Below, one piece after another: positions 51,601 through 61,700 of a stretch of 64,000 nt of DNA. The DNA lies in the NCBI GenBank assembly GCA_900708905.1, contig CAADRB010000013.1, positions 1,369,331 to 1,433,330 of the forward strand, written 5' to 3'. The notes under the pieces were generated by a model. That model was not told the origin of the DNA, did not search any database, and saw only the letters and a list, made by a program, of their open reading frames with translations. The translations under genes were made by a program, and so were the position numbers. Each line of letters starts with the position of its first letter. Within the stretch, counting starts at the first letter, position 1. The stretch is from Hymenolepis diminuta (Eukaryota; Platyhelminthes; Cestoda; Cyclophyllidea; Hymenolepididae).

Positions 51601-53292
51601 CGTTTCAATTTACGGGAGCTTTCAAGAGTTCTAAAAGATGGTGTATAGTTTTAGTAATTATCACATTTTTTATTTCCAATATTACTGAAAACAATCCATT
51701 TTAATACATTTCAGATGATTAGTTGATTTAATCGAGTATTATTATAATATTTAGTACTTATTTTATATAAGTACCACGTATACGATCATTTCACATTTCA
51801 CAAGGACACGAAGCAATCGAGAACTTTTCGACATTGTCAGGAGAGCTTTCAGCAAATCATTATATGATTTGTTTTTAGTTTGCTTTATAATGAGGTCTGA
51901 TTTCTCAATTCCTCTTCCGATGGTCCCATTCATCGGAACCGTTATCAGCTAGTTGTTTAGAAAATAGAATAAACAATAAACCCACTTATAATTATAATAA
52001 ATGATTTTAAAACCTAAGCTTGAATTCATAATTTCATAAAATGTTTTCTTCACATGCCATAATTGTACGTTGCCTGTCAAATAGACCTAAAGCCCAATTA
52101 ATAAAGAAACACGATTTTATTTCTGATTATATTTGTTCTAAAAATGCATTACTGACATAATATTTCTCGAAGATATTTGAAAACTATTACTAATCATTCT
52201 AAATAAATAGAAATCATTAAATCATTTATCTCAAAATGTAGCATTTTAATGCGAAATTATTAACTTTTCATAATACACCAATTAATGTGAATAAATTTTT
52301 GATGACTGCAGAGCAAATCATTTTACCCGTTTTGTGATAAGCAACTCAGTAATTAATTTTTAAGTTCTCCAAAATGATCAAAATTTTCAAATTAATCGCC
52401 AATTTTTCTTGAATGACACTTATTAGTCTCAAATATTTCAGAATTTTTTTGTTATGATAAGACATGATCGTTGGAGAAGAGTTCTATTTCACCCTTTGAT
52501 ATAATATTATCTCCACTAACCTCCTAGATGTTAAGTAAGTGTTTTAATGGCAAATTGATTGGATTAGAATAAAATGAAATTTGTTTTTTTCAAAAGGAAA
52601 CAGAAAACGATTATAAAGCATTGAAATAATTTCCTCCTCCAGTGATTATATATATTACTAATTTATGAATTTGCTGATAATACTGAGAAACACAATCCCT
52701 AGACATACGTAAGTGGTGAGGGTAGAGCAGGCTAGCGTAAAAAGGAAAGCTAAGTATGGCATTCAGAAATATTTCTTATTAAAGAATTATAATTAAATGT
52801 AATTAGTTGATAATGCTTTTCAGTACATTTGGCTTTCATCTTACCCAGTGATTTCTCAAAATATGGATTATCAATCGAAATCGCTTTGGATACAAACGGA
52901 TTTCTTCTACGTGGACCCAGACCACTTTTATGGTTTTGACAGTTCTCTAGAGTTCCATCATCTAAACTACTGGGCCTAGTCTCCCAAAGTCGACGATGTA
53001 GATATGAAGTGTATAGGCATTCACGTGGAGCTGGAGGTCGGAAGTCATCGGAAGTGGTGAATGGAGAACTCTCGTCATCATCTTCGCGAAGTGTATCATC
53101 AAGACATTCAATGGGCGCATCAATTGTTACGGAGTTCTGAGAATGGAGGATATGGTGACGCATAGCTCGTACGGAGGAATTGCTGGGTGAAAAGGAAAGA
53201 TTTCTTTGCAGTCGCGGAGTCGATGGTTGTGTTTGAATGCTGTTGAAATCATTTTCTAGGAGATGGTGACACCGCCGAGAGTTTGGAATCAT
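26739..53292 (-). CDS. HCN: HCN channel (hyperpolarisation-activated cyclic nucleotide-gated), 10 coding exons
   Basis: Ten minus-strand exons join in phase to 3516 nt (1171 residues): 53292-52845, 50379-49392, 46423-46260, 44453-44286, 44189-44092, 43001-42852, 37858-37640, 31479-31333, 29927-29684, 27628-26739. All junctions are gt-ag. Order: long disordered N-terminus (about 1-430), HCN domain (about 430-479), S1-S3 (about 480-575), S4 with Arg/Lys every third residue (about 590-620), S5, pore helix and filter SIGYG (693-697), S6, C-linker (about 735-800), cyclic-nucleotide-binding domain (to about 930), Ser/acid-rich tail. Known role: tetrameric plasma-membrane channel carrying the mixed Na+/K+ Ih current, opened by hyperpolarisation and tuned by cAMP. 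Odd points: Cys to Ser at residue 693 and Thr to Val at residue 886. The start ATG is provisional. CNG and EAG families are excluded by the HCN domain and the near-continuous match from S1 to the CNBD. Confidence 0.96.
27629..29683 (-). other. HCN intron 9
   Basis: About 2.1 kb. Contains SINE copy 3, a short inverted repeat (ggactt att aagtcc) near 28080-28100, and a C/T-rich block on the plus strand at about 28780-28920. No exon seen. Confidence 0.7.
27815..27990 (+). repeat. tRNA-like SINE, copy 3 (in the HCN last intron)
   Basis: It contains tcagaggtcacaag, identical to copy 1, then a box B GATCAACGC that fits GWTCRANNC. The body (agtgatgcaaagggccaacc, then ttggttaattctggg) aligns with copies 1 and 2. 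It is inserted antisense to the HCN gene in the intron between the last two coding exons. Confidence 0.5.
29684..29927 (-). CDS. HCN: HCN exon 9: end of C-linker and first part of the CNBD
   Basis: 244 nt, phase 0 in, phase 1 out; acceptor ctattttag, donor g|gtatgt. Encodes [17 protein letters not shown], then [37 protein letters not shown] and LSDGSYFG. This is the beta-roll of the cyclic-nucleotide-binding domain. Translation past the donor is closed within about 20 codons. Confidence 0.97.
29928..31332 (-). other. HCN intron 8
   Basis: About 1.4 kb. A GC-richer patch at about 30270-30530 looks like an old repeat insertion, family not recognised. No exon seen. Confidence 0.6.
31333..31479 (-). 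CDS. HCN: HCN exon 8: C-linker
   Basis: 147 nt, phase 0, acceptor aaaattcag, donor gag|gtaggt. Encodes [20 protein letters not shown], then [20 protein letters not shown] and EELSECLRE, the A'-F' helices of the C-linker through which cAMP binding is coupled to the gate. [13 protein letters not shown] is an HCN hallmark. Confidence 0.97.
32890..34270 (-). mobile_element. mariner transposon copy 2, defective, inside an HCN intron
   Basis: An inverted copy of the element at 23592, about 1.38 kb, the normal mariner length. Inside, it is almost identical to copy 1 (I saw two substitutions and one 22-base indel over roughly 1 kb). It keeps the 22 bases that copy 1 lost, which restores the HTH region [18 protein letters not shown]. 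It shares the same defects: Val for the first catalytic Asp, Gly for the third, TAG before PPNSP. At the far end it adds the C-terminal block (NSLMEA-like, RFRSRF-like) in broken frames. The ends are only loosely alike and differ clearly from the copy 1 end. Same orientation as the HCN gene. Confidence 0.83.
33417..33474 (-). repeat. Hexanucleotide repeat inside mariner copy 2
   Basis: Exact minus-strand counterpart of the array at 24369-24428, including the order of the variant units. The expansion therefore predates the split of the two copies or was copied between them. Confidence 0.85.
36735..37075 (+). repeat. Unrecognised 340-base interspersed repeat, copy A
   Basis: A GC-richer island in intron 7. 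It aligns by eye with 38575-38945: start (gtggatgtcacaacgctaac), middle (gagaacaagcgcggtcgtgt / gagcaaatgcggtgtgt) and end (tagcatccgctacata / tagtatctgctacata). It ends in a perfect hairpin tgtagc-atcc-gctaca. A 61-codon frame inside it (36860-37045) is not supported as a gene. Confidence 0.45.
37640..37858 (-). CDS. HCN: HCN exon 7: pore and S6
   Basis: 219 nt, phase 0, acceptor ctctttcag, donor aag|gtgggt. Pore: [20 protein letters not shown] then YGRFPP; S6: [20 protein letters not shown], then [22 protein letters not shown] filter intact, but the residue before IGYG is Ser where HCN channels have Cys. The turret lacks the NDSW-type glycosylation sequon found in vertebrate HCN at this place; here it reads RDADW. 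Confidence 0.97.
37859..42851 (-). other. HCN intron 6
   Basis: About 5 kb. Contains repeat copy B and a strongly C/T-rich block (plus strand) at about 39656-39900, which produces a spurious 92-codon frame. No exon seen. Confidence 0.65.
38575..38945 (+). repeat. Unrecognised 340-base interspersed repeat, copy B
   Basis: Diverged partner of copy A, same orientation, in the next HCN intron upstream. The terminal hairpin is decayed on its left arm (tatagt instead of tgtagc). No coding potential and no clear pol III boxes; it could be a solo LTR, a MITE or a SINE of another family. Confidence 0.4.
42852..43001 (-). CDS. HCN: HCN exon 6: S4-S5 linker and S5
   Basis: 150 nt, phase 0 at both ends, acceptor ttgctag, donor agg|gtaaaa. 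Encodes [20 protein letters not shown], then [20 protein letters not shown] and SWVQRCRLR. The S5 helix and the turret start match HCN (HW.ACLQFL.P). Confidence 0.96.
43002..44091 (-). other. HCN intron 5
   Basis: About 1.1 kb. A C/T-rich block on the plus strand covers about 43170-43540. Nothing else seen. Confidence 0.65.
44092..44189 (-). CDS. HCN: HCN exon 5: S4 voltage sensor
   Basis: A 98-nt exon after an unusually short 96-nt intron; acceptor ccattaag, donor gag|gtaata, phase 1 in and 0 out. Encodes [20 protein letters not shown] and [12 protein letters not shown]. Basic residues recur every third position with one Ser interruption, as in other HCN S4 helices. Positive charge is preserved, so inverted gating typical of HCN is expected. 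Confidence 0.97.
44286..44453 (-). CDS. HCN: HCN exon 4: S2-S3 linker, S3
   Basis: Acceptor ctttttcag, donor g|gtaaat, phase 1 at both ends. Encodes [18 protein letters not shown], then [17 protein letters not shown], the HCN S3 signature, and a polar S3-S4 loop ending YNQIFSAG. Confidence 0.97.
44454..46259 (-). other. HCN intron 3 (between S3 and S2 exons), with a 4-base gap
   Basis: About 1.8 kb, with a C/T-rich block at about 45120-45240 and four N at 45953-45956. No exon seen. Confidence 0.65.
45953..45956. other. Assembly gap (4 N)
   Basis: Four undetermined bases in an HCN intron; no coding consequence. Confidence 0.95.
46260..46423 (-). CDS. HCN: HCN exon 3: S1 and S2
   Basis: Acceptor gtaccag, donor g|gtaaga; phase 2 in, phase 1 out. 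Begins [20 protein letters not shown] (S1), then [20 protein letters not shown] (S2) and KFRTG. It matches the HCN pattern YWDL...FRTG closely. Confidence 0.97.
46424..49391 (-). other. HCN intron 2
   Basis: About 3 kb of AT-rich sequence. Short open frames on the plus strand (47524-47790, 47995-48234) have AT-driven composition and no splice or domain support. Nothing else seen. Confidence 0.6.
49392..50379 (-). CDS. HCN: HCN exon 2: N-terminal region and HCN domain
   Basis: 988 nt from acceptor attttctgcag to donor cg|gtaagc, phase 1 in and phase 2 out. The first 280 residues are low-complexity and Ser/Arg-rich, with many potential phosphorylation sites ([11 protein letters not shown]). 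The last 50 residues are the HCN-specific domain: [20 protein letters not shown] and [12 protein letters not shown]. This motif, just before S1, is what separates HCN from CNG channels. Confidence 0.95.
50380..52844 (-). other. HCN intron 1 (between the two N-terminal exons)
   Basis: About 2.5 kb, AT-rich, no exon or repeat recognised. Phase 1, matching exon ends at 52845 and 50379. Confidence 0.6.
52845..53292 (-). CDS. HCN: HCN exon 1: N-terminal cytoplasmic region
   Basis: Encodes residues 1-149 from ATG at 53292 ([15 protein letters not shown]) and ends at donor g|gtaaga, phase 1, which fits exon 2. Rich in Ser, Pro, Arg and acidic runs, with no domain, as usual for HCN N-termini. An in-frame TAG lies a few codons upstream of the ATG, but that same tag follows a T-rich stretch and could instead be an acceptor, making this ATG internal. 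Confidence 0.75.
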
Positions 53293-55799
53293 TAAGAGCG
53301 AGATTTTCTAATTTAAAAAAAATTTATTTATTGATGTATATGAAACAAAGTAGATGATTGATTTTTTCTCCATATGTTAAAATATCTCAAAAACTACGCA
53401 ATTTGGAAAATTCTTTTAAGCAGATTTTCTCATTTTGAAAGCCTTTGTTAGTATCAGTCAACTTTTCATGGCTCTTATGGCTAAGCACTCATTTTAATCA
53501 ACGACAGACATAAACTCACTAATAAATCTAGAAATTTAATTAGATTATTTAAAACTTTATACATTGTAGCATGAAGCAGTGAATTTTACTAACTACGCAA
53601 AAGGTGGACAGTCAAATAGATCCAAGATTTAAATAAAATATGAAATTATATTCAAATTGCTACTGACTCTCTAATTTTCTGCCAACGATGGACTATACCA
53701 GTTTTCACACATTGGGGCATATTTCCTTGGTTAAAATTAACAAATATTGATTCTTTGCTATAAAAAATAATAAAATGGTGGACCAAATATGAACAAAAAT
53801 AGGAAAAATTTTAAGATTTTTTAATAATAATGGTATGCATATGAAAATATATTTAAATTCTTTAGTAAATTATCTGTTTTTATTAATATTTTAATCATCA
53901 CCGTGATTTTAGCAATTAAAATTATAAAATGAATGACTGCCACTAGTCTGTGATTTTAAGATCATTAAAAAATAGTTCAAGTATGAAAGGAAGCAATAGA
54001 TTCACCAATGAGGTTTAAGCATTGCCAATTTTAAATTTGATCTGGCTTGAAATCCTACCTATTTTTATGATGCATACAGATCTGCAACCTATCGTTGAAT
54101 GTGACCATCCATTCCAGTGTAGTCCTCGGACTTTATTTTAGCGAATTTATTATCATTATAATAAAGAGGCAGATATTCTCACTTTTCTCATTCAAGCTAT
54201 ATTAAAAAGAAACCCATTTAAGCATTTTGATGTTTACGTAAGTGTCGGAAATTTTGGATTTCAAGATTTGTTCAGCTAACGATTTCATTGATTAAAACAA
54301 ATTCTACTTTGCAGACCTCCTTATTTTCCCTGCCGCCAAACATGAATTTGAAAAAGTACTTGAGCACTCGACGTTTTCATATATTCATTCATTTCTCGAT
54401 TTGATAAATATGCGCTGCAAGAAACCTTTTGGCTAAATTCAGGCATGTAAGTGCTAGACGCATATTAAATATTACAGTTGTTAGATCCTCCTCGAAAGTA
54501 ATTGCACACCCCAAAAATCCGCAAATCACTCACCTTTTCCAGTTGACATAAAGTGGATTGTAAAGTTACACTACTCTATTATTAAAATTTTAAATAAATC
54601 TACGAACTTTATAATTGAAAAATAATCAGAAAATAGGTTGTTTTGAAGCAACTTCGTTCATTGTTGCGAGATGCGTGATATTTTATAAAAAGCCGGTTAA
54701 TGAATATTCAGAACTGGAAGCAAATCGGCAAGTAAATGAGGCGCAATGCAGGATTATTTAAAATTTTCAAAAAATAATTTGTAGAAATCACTCAGAAAAA
54801 TTTAATATTTTCTTGTAGTGATATTTTAATTAAACATCACTAATTACTTGGCAATCAGAATTGCGATATGTCAGAAAAGTTTTCTTTTTCTAAATGCGTC
54901 TATAATTATTTCGTTTTTACTCATCAAGCTAAACCACAAAGTTGTAAGACGTATTTGCATTGTCATGGAGAAGTACAAAGATGAATTAACAAAATGACTG
55001 CAAAATGTTAGTATTTCTTCATACGTGAATCATAACCATCAACTTTCGGGCACTTTGAGTGACTATATCAAATTAAAACACAGAGAGATTGAATATTCTC
55101 CTATTTCTGGAAGAAATTTATTTCCACCTCCAACAAATGCTTGATTTTGAAAAATAGGATTTCATAAAAAATTAAATAAATAATTGTTCGTTATTAAATT
55201 GCAGACCGCACAGTTCGACTTCTATCAAAACTTTCGGACGTCTTGTTTATTCCTCCTTTTATTTAGTTAGCATGAAAAGGTTAATGCAAAATTAACTTTA
55301 TAAGTTTATAACAACAAATATATCGTGTAAATATTGAAACAGAATGGAGAGTAAGTTTTTACTGACATAAGCTTGTCAAATATCTGACATTCAAATATTT
55401 TGCAAATGGCTCTCTGGATACATTTTGCTCCATTAAAAATGGAAGCATTTATCAAATCGATAAATTCCCTAGCACTTAATTATTTATCTGACATATATTA
55501 ATTTAATATTTAAAATTATTGCTTCTGCATTTCGGAGAAGTATTTAGCTTCTCTCATCAAACACCGTTTAACTGATTTTTTGAATGAAGGGAAAATTAAT
55601 TGCGGAAAATCTCTACTACTGCCCATTTTAATCACTTATGGAAAAGATTTCAACTGATCCGAATGAAAACTATTTAACGTGTGAATGATTTACCTAAATG
55701 AAAGTTACTCTTAAAAAGCTTTGAAGATCTTTACAAATTAAATAAAGGTTTCACAATAAGATACAATTTAAACTTTCCAATTCCATTGGGAGAAGCGTT

Positions 55800-55970
55800 A
55801 TAAACGCTTAACTTCGGTGGAGAGACCGTATTCTGAAGCTATACTCAGGAGGAGTTCACTTTCTATCATCCCTCTTTTGGCTATCCACACCACTATATAT
55901 GCATCATTGGGTATTGATCTAGTGGCTACTGACTTGGCAAACATTCACTGCTCCACAGAGGCACACAAGA
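55800..55970 (-). repeat. tRNA-like SINE, copy 5
   Basis: On the minus strand the head is tgtggagcagtgaatg followed by box B GATCAATAC, which fits GWTCRANNC. The tail (gaactcctcctgag, then ggtctctccacc) aligns with the tail of copy 1. A 74-codon open frame on the plus strand is therefore best explained as an accident of this repeat. Confidence 0.5.
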
Positions 55971-58638
55971 TACTTTTCAGTAACCTCTCTTTAGATATAA
56001 TTCATTCTCATAAAATCCAGTCTTCAAACTCAAGTAAGTGAGATACTTAACTGAAAAATGGTTTTTTGTAAATGATCTGATAAAAGTTTATTGATTTTAT
56101 TTTGTAAGTTATGGAAAATGTTTAATTAGAAATTATTGCGTTGCCATATATATTTACTATTTTCATATATCAAAATGTTTTGAATCAAGGCATTAAGACT
56201 GACTTCAATCTAAAATGCCTGCAAATTGATACTATACAGATAATTTTCAAAGCCCGTTTTTTGTAAAGTTAGAAAATTATTGATTAGAGATAAGAAAGAT
56301 AGGCGTTTAGCAAATGCTCATCACAGTTAAAATTAAAACTTTTTTCCAAAAATAAACTTTTAAATCTTTAGTGCAAAAGCGAACATTTCTCCAAAGCTTC
56401 ATGTTGTATTCGATATTTTATCAATTAATTACAAAATTTTTTGAAATTTACATAATTACTGAAGTGGTATTAAAAGACTCGATGATGCTGGTAGTCAAAA
56501 TTTATAAAGAAAGAATTGATTAAGCCCTGAAATGTAGAAAATACCTTTAGGAATTTCGTTTTAATGAACAAACTCAGTGAAGGTCATAAAAATTTGCTCT
56601 TTGGAAAATCTTCAAAAAATTTAAAAATTCTTATTATGTAAAATCAATATGCATTCTTTATTTATAGTCATTACATTTTCAAATTCGCGTGGCTTTTAGA
56701 TTTTTATTGCGGATTAAGCAATGATTTTTGAGGCGATTTAGTTTCTTAGATTTAAACAAACTTTTAGGCAATCAATAATGAAAACTTTTTATTTTTAAAT
56801 CGCCTCAACGTTGAATATTTTCCCAATTGGACCCCATTATAAACTATACTTGTTAATTATCGTCAAATATTGCAAAATAACCAATATTTATAACTTATTA
56901 CTGACAAAGAAAATTTTTCATAATTTTAAAATTAAGTACCTATTCAGACGTTTCAATTTTTAAAAAGTCATTTTTATTGGTTCATTTAAATTATCATCCG
57001 TATTCAGCATCGTCATAGAATGCTATGTAGTTTAAGTTAAATTTGTTCATGTGTGACCATTTAAACGTGGGGTTGGAAAATTAATTATTTAATTTAATTT
57101 AACATGAACTGTAATCGCAAAATTTAAATTTAACCTTCGCATTTAAAACAGATGTGCATTTTAAAAGTTTGAATTCATTATTTGAATTTCTTAATCTGTG
57201 AGACGTTTTTGTCTAGAGACCTCTCAAAATCTTTAACTTCATTGAAATTCACTTTTAAATGCAGATAGTGCAAAATAAACCTGAAAGAGGGTAAATTAGA
57301 AACCTTGAATTATGTGGAAGAGTGAAAGAGTGAAGACAAGTTGATCCAGAAGCTGGAGAGTATTAAAGTTCCCGTTAAATTAATACTTTATATCGTTAAA
57401 TTATATCATGATATTAATTAAGTAATTAATTAAGTGCAAATTAATTATTTGCACGAAATGATTGTAGAATCTTACAGAAAGCAGACTTAATAAATATTGC
57501 ATAATTATTTTTGAAATAACATATTATTTTTGGATAAAATATGCAAATTTAAAGAAAACAATCTTTAAACAACGAATAACAAGTCTACTGAAAAAGGGCA
57601 AAAAATTGATTTTGAAATTCATTTAATTTAAAAATTGTAGAGAAGTTATTTACGAATTATGGAACATGGATAGAGAAGAATTGGCTAATTAGGCAAGAGA
57701 GTCAGGGAAGCTTTACACAATTTTATCTTCAAATTCAGGCTCTGCATATTTTGTTTATTAATTTATAATTTCATTTTTTTAGTGATTCGATGCCTAATTT
57801 GGAAAATTTGTCACTTGATTTCTGAATAAATGCATTTCTGTTCATCTGGAGTTAATTGACCAGTTTATCTATGTAGGTGGTTGGGGAGCCACTTTAAAAT
57901 TGTATTTTTTATTAAAATGGCATTGATCATAGTAGAAAATGGAGATCACAAGGGTTGTGTTAGAGGCACTTTATGCCGGATTCATTTGTAACCAGTTAAC
58001 ATCAGAACATTATTTCTGCAGATAAAATTAATGATTCATATATAAACTTATTAATCAAATTCATTTACGCAGGCGTAATTAATACTCCCTCCTCCGCCCC
58101 GTTTTCAGTTCAATAATTTTATATTTGAAAACAATAAATAAGGAGAAAATTTCATCAGACAACCTGGAAAGCAAACAAAATAAAAGAGAAATATAGTTCA
58201 CTTGATTTTGATTTGCTGATAATAATACAAATATTTCTAAAAAATCATTTTTTAAACAAATTTTCAGTGGAATATTTAGAAGGAGTCTTGTTTAACTATA
58301 TTTCAATTGGTTAATTATGAGAGTATTCTTCTTTGCCCTAAAACTTATTTGAATTTGCTAATAATTTTTTTCAACCAAGAATGCAACCATTTATAGAAAT
58401 TGGTGGTGATCACAGTAATATAATTTTATCAGATTGAAAAAGATTATAAATGAAAATTTTAATCACTAACTGAAATAATTAGTTGAAAACATAGAAGCAA
58501 GTCTGGTTAGTTTAAAGATTAATAAAATATCAATCTCTGATGTAATTAAGAGGTGAAGGATTTTATAATTAATTATTTCATAATATCAATTAAACAATTA
58601 TGTAATAAAAGTTACCAATTATTAAAGCTCTCTTTTAG

Positions 58639-58785
58639 GAAAACCTCATAAGCTCAGACTTGAGGCATCTTAGGAAATATCAATCGGCTATTTCGCCTGA
58701 TGAAAGCGAAAAGTTTGTCAAGATGCGTTGCCAATCACTTAAATTCAGTCATCTCCTCAGTGCGCATGAACTTTCTAAACAATAA
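58639..58785 (+). CDS. Candidate terminal exon of an unrecognised plus-strand gene
   Basis: A good acceptor (agctctcttttag) is followed directly by 48 open codons and TAA (58783-58785), again inside AATAAA (58781-58786). The translation begins ENLISSDLRHLRKYQSA and has balanced, protein-like composition in otherwise AT-rich DNA. No family recognised and no partner exon found; the best upstream donor (56036, inside a SINE) does not give a matching frame. Could be chance. Confidence 0.2.
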   Translation, partial: ENLISSDLRHLRKYQSAISPDESEKFVKMRCQSLKFSHLLSAHELSKQ

Positions 58786-61700
58786 ATCACTCAGATACCG
58801 TGAAATACGGAATAATGGAATAGTAATTAAAAGGAGTATAACCTGAAGATTTCAAAGTTCAAACGTAATAGGACTCATTGGATCTCCTAACTTTATTCCC
58901 TGTCTCTATTTCATACCCTAATAACACATCTGTGACATTTCTATGCTTCTTTAATTGGATTTCTTTTATCGAAAATCGATATTTATACCGATTATATGCC
59001 TATTACAATAATCTATTGTTAATTTTCCCTGTGGGTAATTATATAATTGGCTCATGATGCATTTTTGAACCAAAAATGTAGCAAATAATTAAAAATATAC
59101 ACAAGTTGTATTTTTTTCAAAAGAAATAAAAATTGATTCAAAAATTCATAATCAAGTTTAAAACTGATTGTTTTTATAATCTATTATTTAGTTATTTAAA
59201 AGATGAAAAAATGATATAGCAAATTACAATTTTTACTACGTATTTCATGAAAAGGCAATATAATAGTAATGACTCTTGTTTAATAAATAAATGCATAAAA
59301 TGTTAACTTGAAATTAGGTAAAAATGAAAAGAGAAAAATAAATTAAATAGAGAATTTCAGTTTTTTTCACGACACCCGGACATGATTTGGTTCCTTTAAA
59401 TAATAGAAATTCAATTCGTAGATATATTCCAGACAGAAAGAATTTTTTGCCCAAAATCAACTATTTTGATGGTTCCAATATAAATTTTTCAGTAAAAATT
59501 TAATTTCATAATTGTATTAATTAAAATAATGGAACTGATTTAAAAAGATGAATGTTCTTTTAATTATGAAAGACTAAGCTGTGAGAATGGAGAATTTTAT
59601 TTTTTTATATCAACTGCCTTTTACCCTCTGTATGGTTACCCTCATTCTAATTAAAGAGGGTAATGCAAGATAATAATGATACACAAATGAAATAGATGCT
59701 ATGTAAAATTTTTTTATATTAAAGTCTCTTTTAGGGGATATGAAGTGGTGTCTGTAATACCAGGCAAAGTGGATGCATGAATTCTTAAAAGTTTCAATAA
59801 AATTCAACGTCTTCGGTGATCTTGAAAACACGAGCCGTAAAGGTACCTGTTTCGCACTAAATAATTCAGAGGGTAATTAAAAATGTTAAGTTGAAGAAAT
59901 GAGCTTCAAAGGAAAAATTTCATTAAGAAGAACAGATAAATCTTTTAATTGCTTTGACTTTTATTTGAAAATTCAAAATTTTTATCTAAAATTCCATAAA
60001 AGTAATTTTGCAATAACTGTGATTTGAAATTTCCAATTAATTGCTATTTAATTATAAAAACAACCAGTTTGCTTTTTTCTATTTTGTTTAATTCATAAGT
60101 GATTAATAATGATAATAATATTAAACCATATTATTTATATGTAATGGTAAATTTAGCAGCACCGCTAAGTATCAAAAACAACTTTCACTTTGTCGGCTGA
60201 GATTCATGCTCCGCAAATAAATATGCGTGTAAATCACCTCTGAACTCTGCGAGTATTGACCATTATGAAAATAAATTAAGAATATAATATAAAAAACTCA
60301 TTACTGGGACTTTAATGTCAGGATGTTTGAGCTTATGGTTCAAAACTTTGAATTTTGCTGAAATACAGCGTATCAAACCGAAAATTCTATTCTTAAATCA
60401 TCCCTTTATAACCTCCTTTCAACCAAAACGTCCTTCTATCCCTTTTAAATCTCTAACTACATTGTAAATTTAAATTTTTAAGCCCTCGTCAAGTCAAGTT
60501 CACTTTACCAATTTGTTTAAATGAGGTAACGGGAATAAAATTTCAACATACTTGCCGAGTATGCGTAATTTGAATAGGTTATCTGTATAATTTCGCTAGA
60601 CGGTAGAAATAAAGTATCAAGTGATAAGTGCAACTATCTGACAAGTAAATGGGAACATGATACAAGTACACGGATCAGATTAATAGCGTTTACTAAAAAC
60701 GAATATTACGATACCTCATATCCGGAGAAATTTCAAAAACCAAATGTCGGAGTACTTATAGTTTTTCACTAAATCACACATGCACGAAGTTTTTATAGAA
60801 AATATCAAATTGAAAATAAAATTCAGCACTGATTTCCGGTACAATTTTAGAAAATATATAGCGAAAATTATTTTTATTATTTATGCTGTAAAGCCTATTT
60901 TTAATTAACGTCATAAAATATGTCAAAAAATATTCTAAGAAACGCGAAAGAGGTTTCCATATTGATTTACAAAACTAGTAAGAAATGAATAATAAATACC
61001 TTTATAAAATCAAACAATAATTGTATTACTAAATATTACTCCAATTTAGGGTAAAATAAACTGATTAAACTGTATGAAAAGTGAAACATTTTAAAATTTC
61101 TAATGTTATTGTCCCTTTGAAATATAAGGTGGGATTACTCAAACATGACGAAAGGATGAACTCCAATCTGCATTTATATTCACAAATCCAAAAATAATTG
61201 TTGAATTAAATTTTATTAAGAGGTTTTTTGATAACGGAGGGTAAGAGAGTAATCTATACTCAACCATATCATGGCTTAATTGGTTCTTACACAACTCGGT
61301 GTATTCGTAAGGTTTACGACTAAATTGAAGAATTAAAAAAAGATAAATCAACATTACTTATTAAATATAAACTTAAATATAGCAAACGGTTAGAGTTAAT
61401 CGTAAACTCCACCACTCTTAACCGAAGCATCTTTGAAATTGCGTCCTTTAGCCTGGAAGAGGTTATTTCGAAGGTTATTCATTAATAAATCGGCAGAAAT
61501 ACCAATATGAATAATGTGGATTCTGGAGAGAATAATTTAGGACACTTAAAATAATAATATAGTTTAATTATGGAAAAAGATGTATATATTTCATTGGATG
61601 CTTTTGAAAGGTAACAAGGCAGTTAAAATCTATTAGTCTACTTTCAAGCCGATTTTTTGAGGCAGCAGTGAAAATCCACCCAAGCTCCGAATCCATAGTA

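Noticed and set aside
55817..56041. 74-codon plus-strand frame followed by a gtaagt
   Set aside because: Starts with GTG and overlaps a SINE copy on the minus strand; joining its donor to the 58639 candidate does not keep the longer frame.
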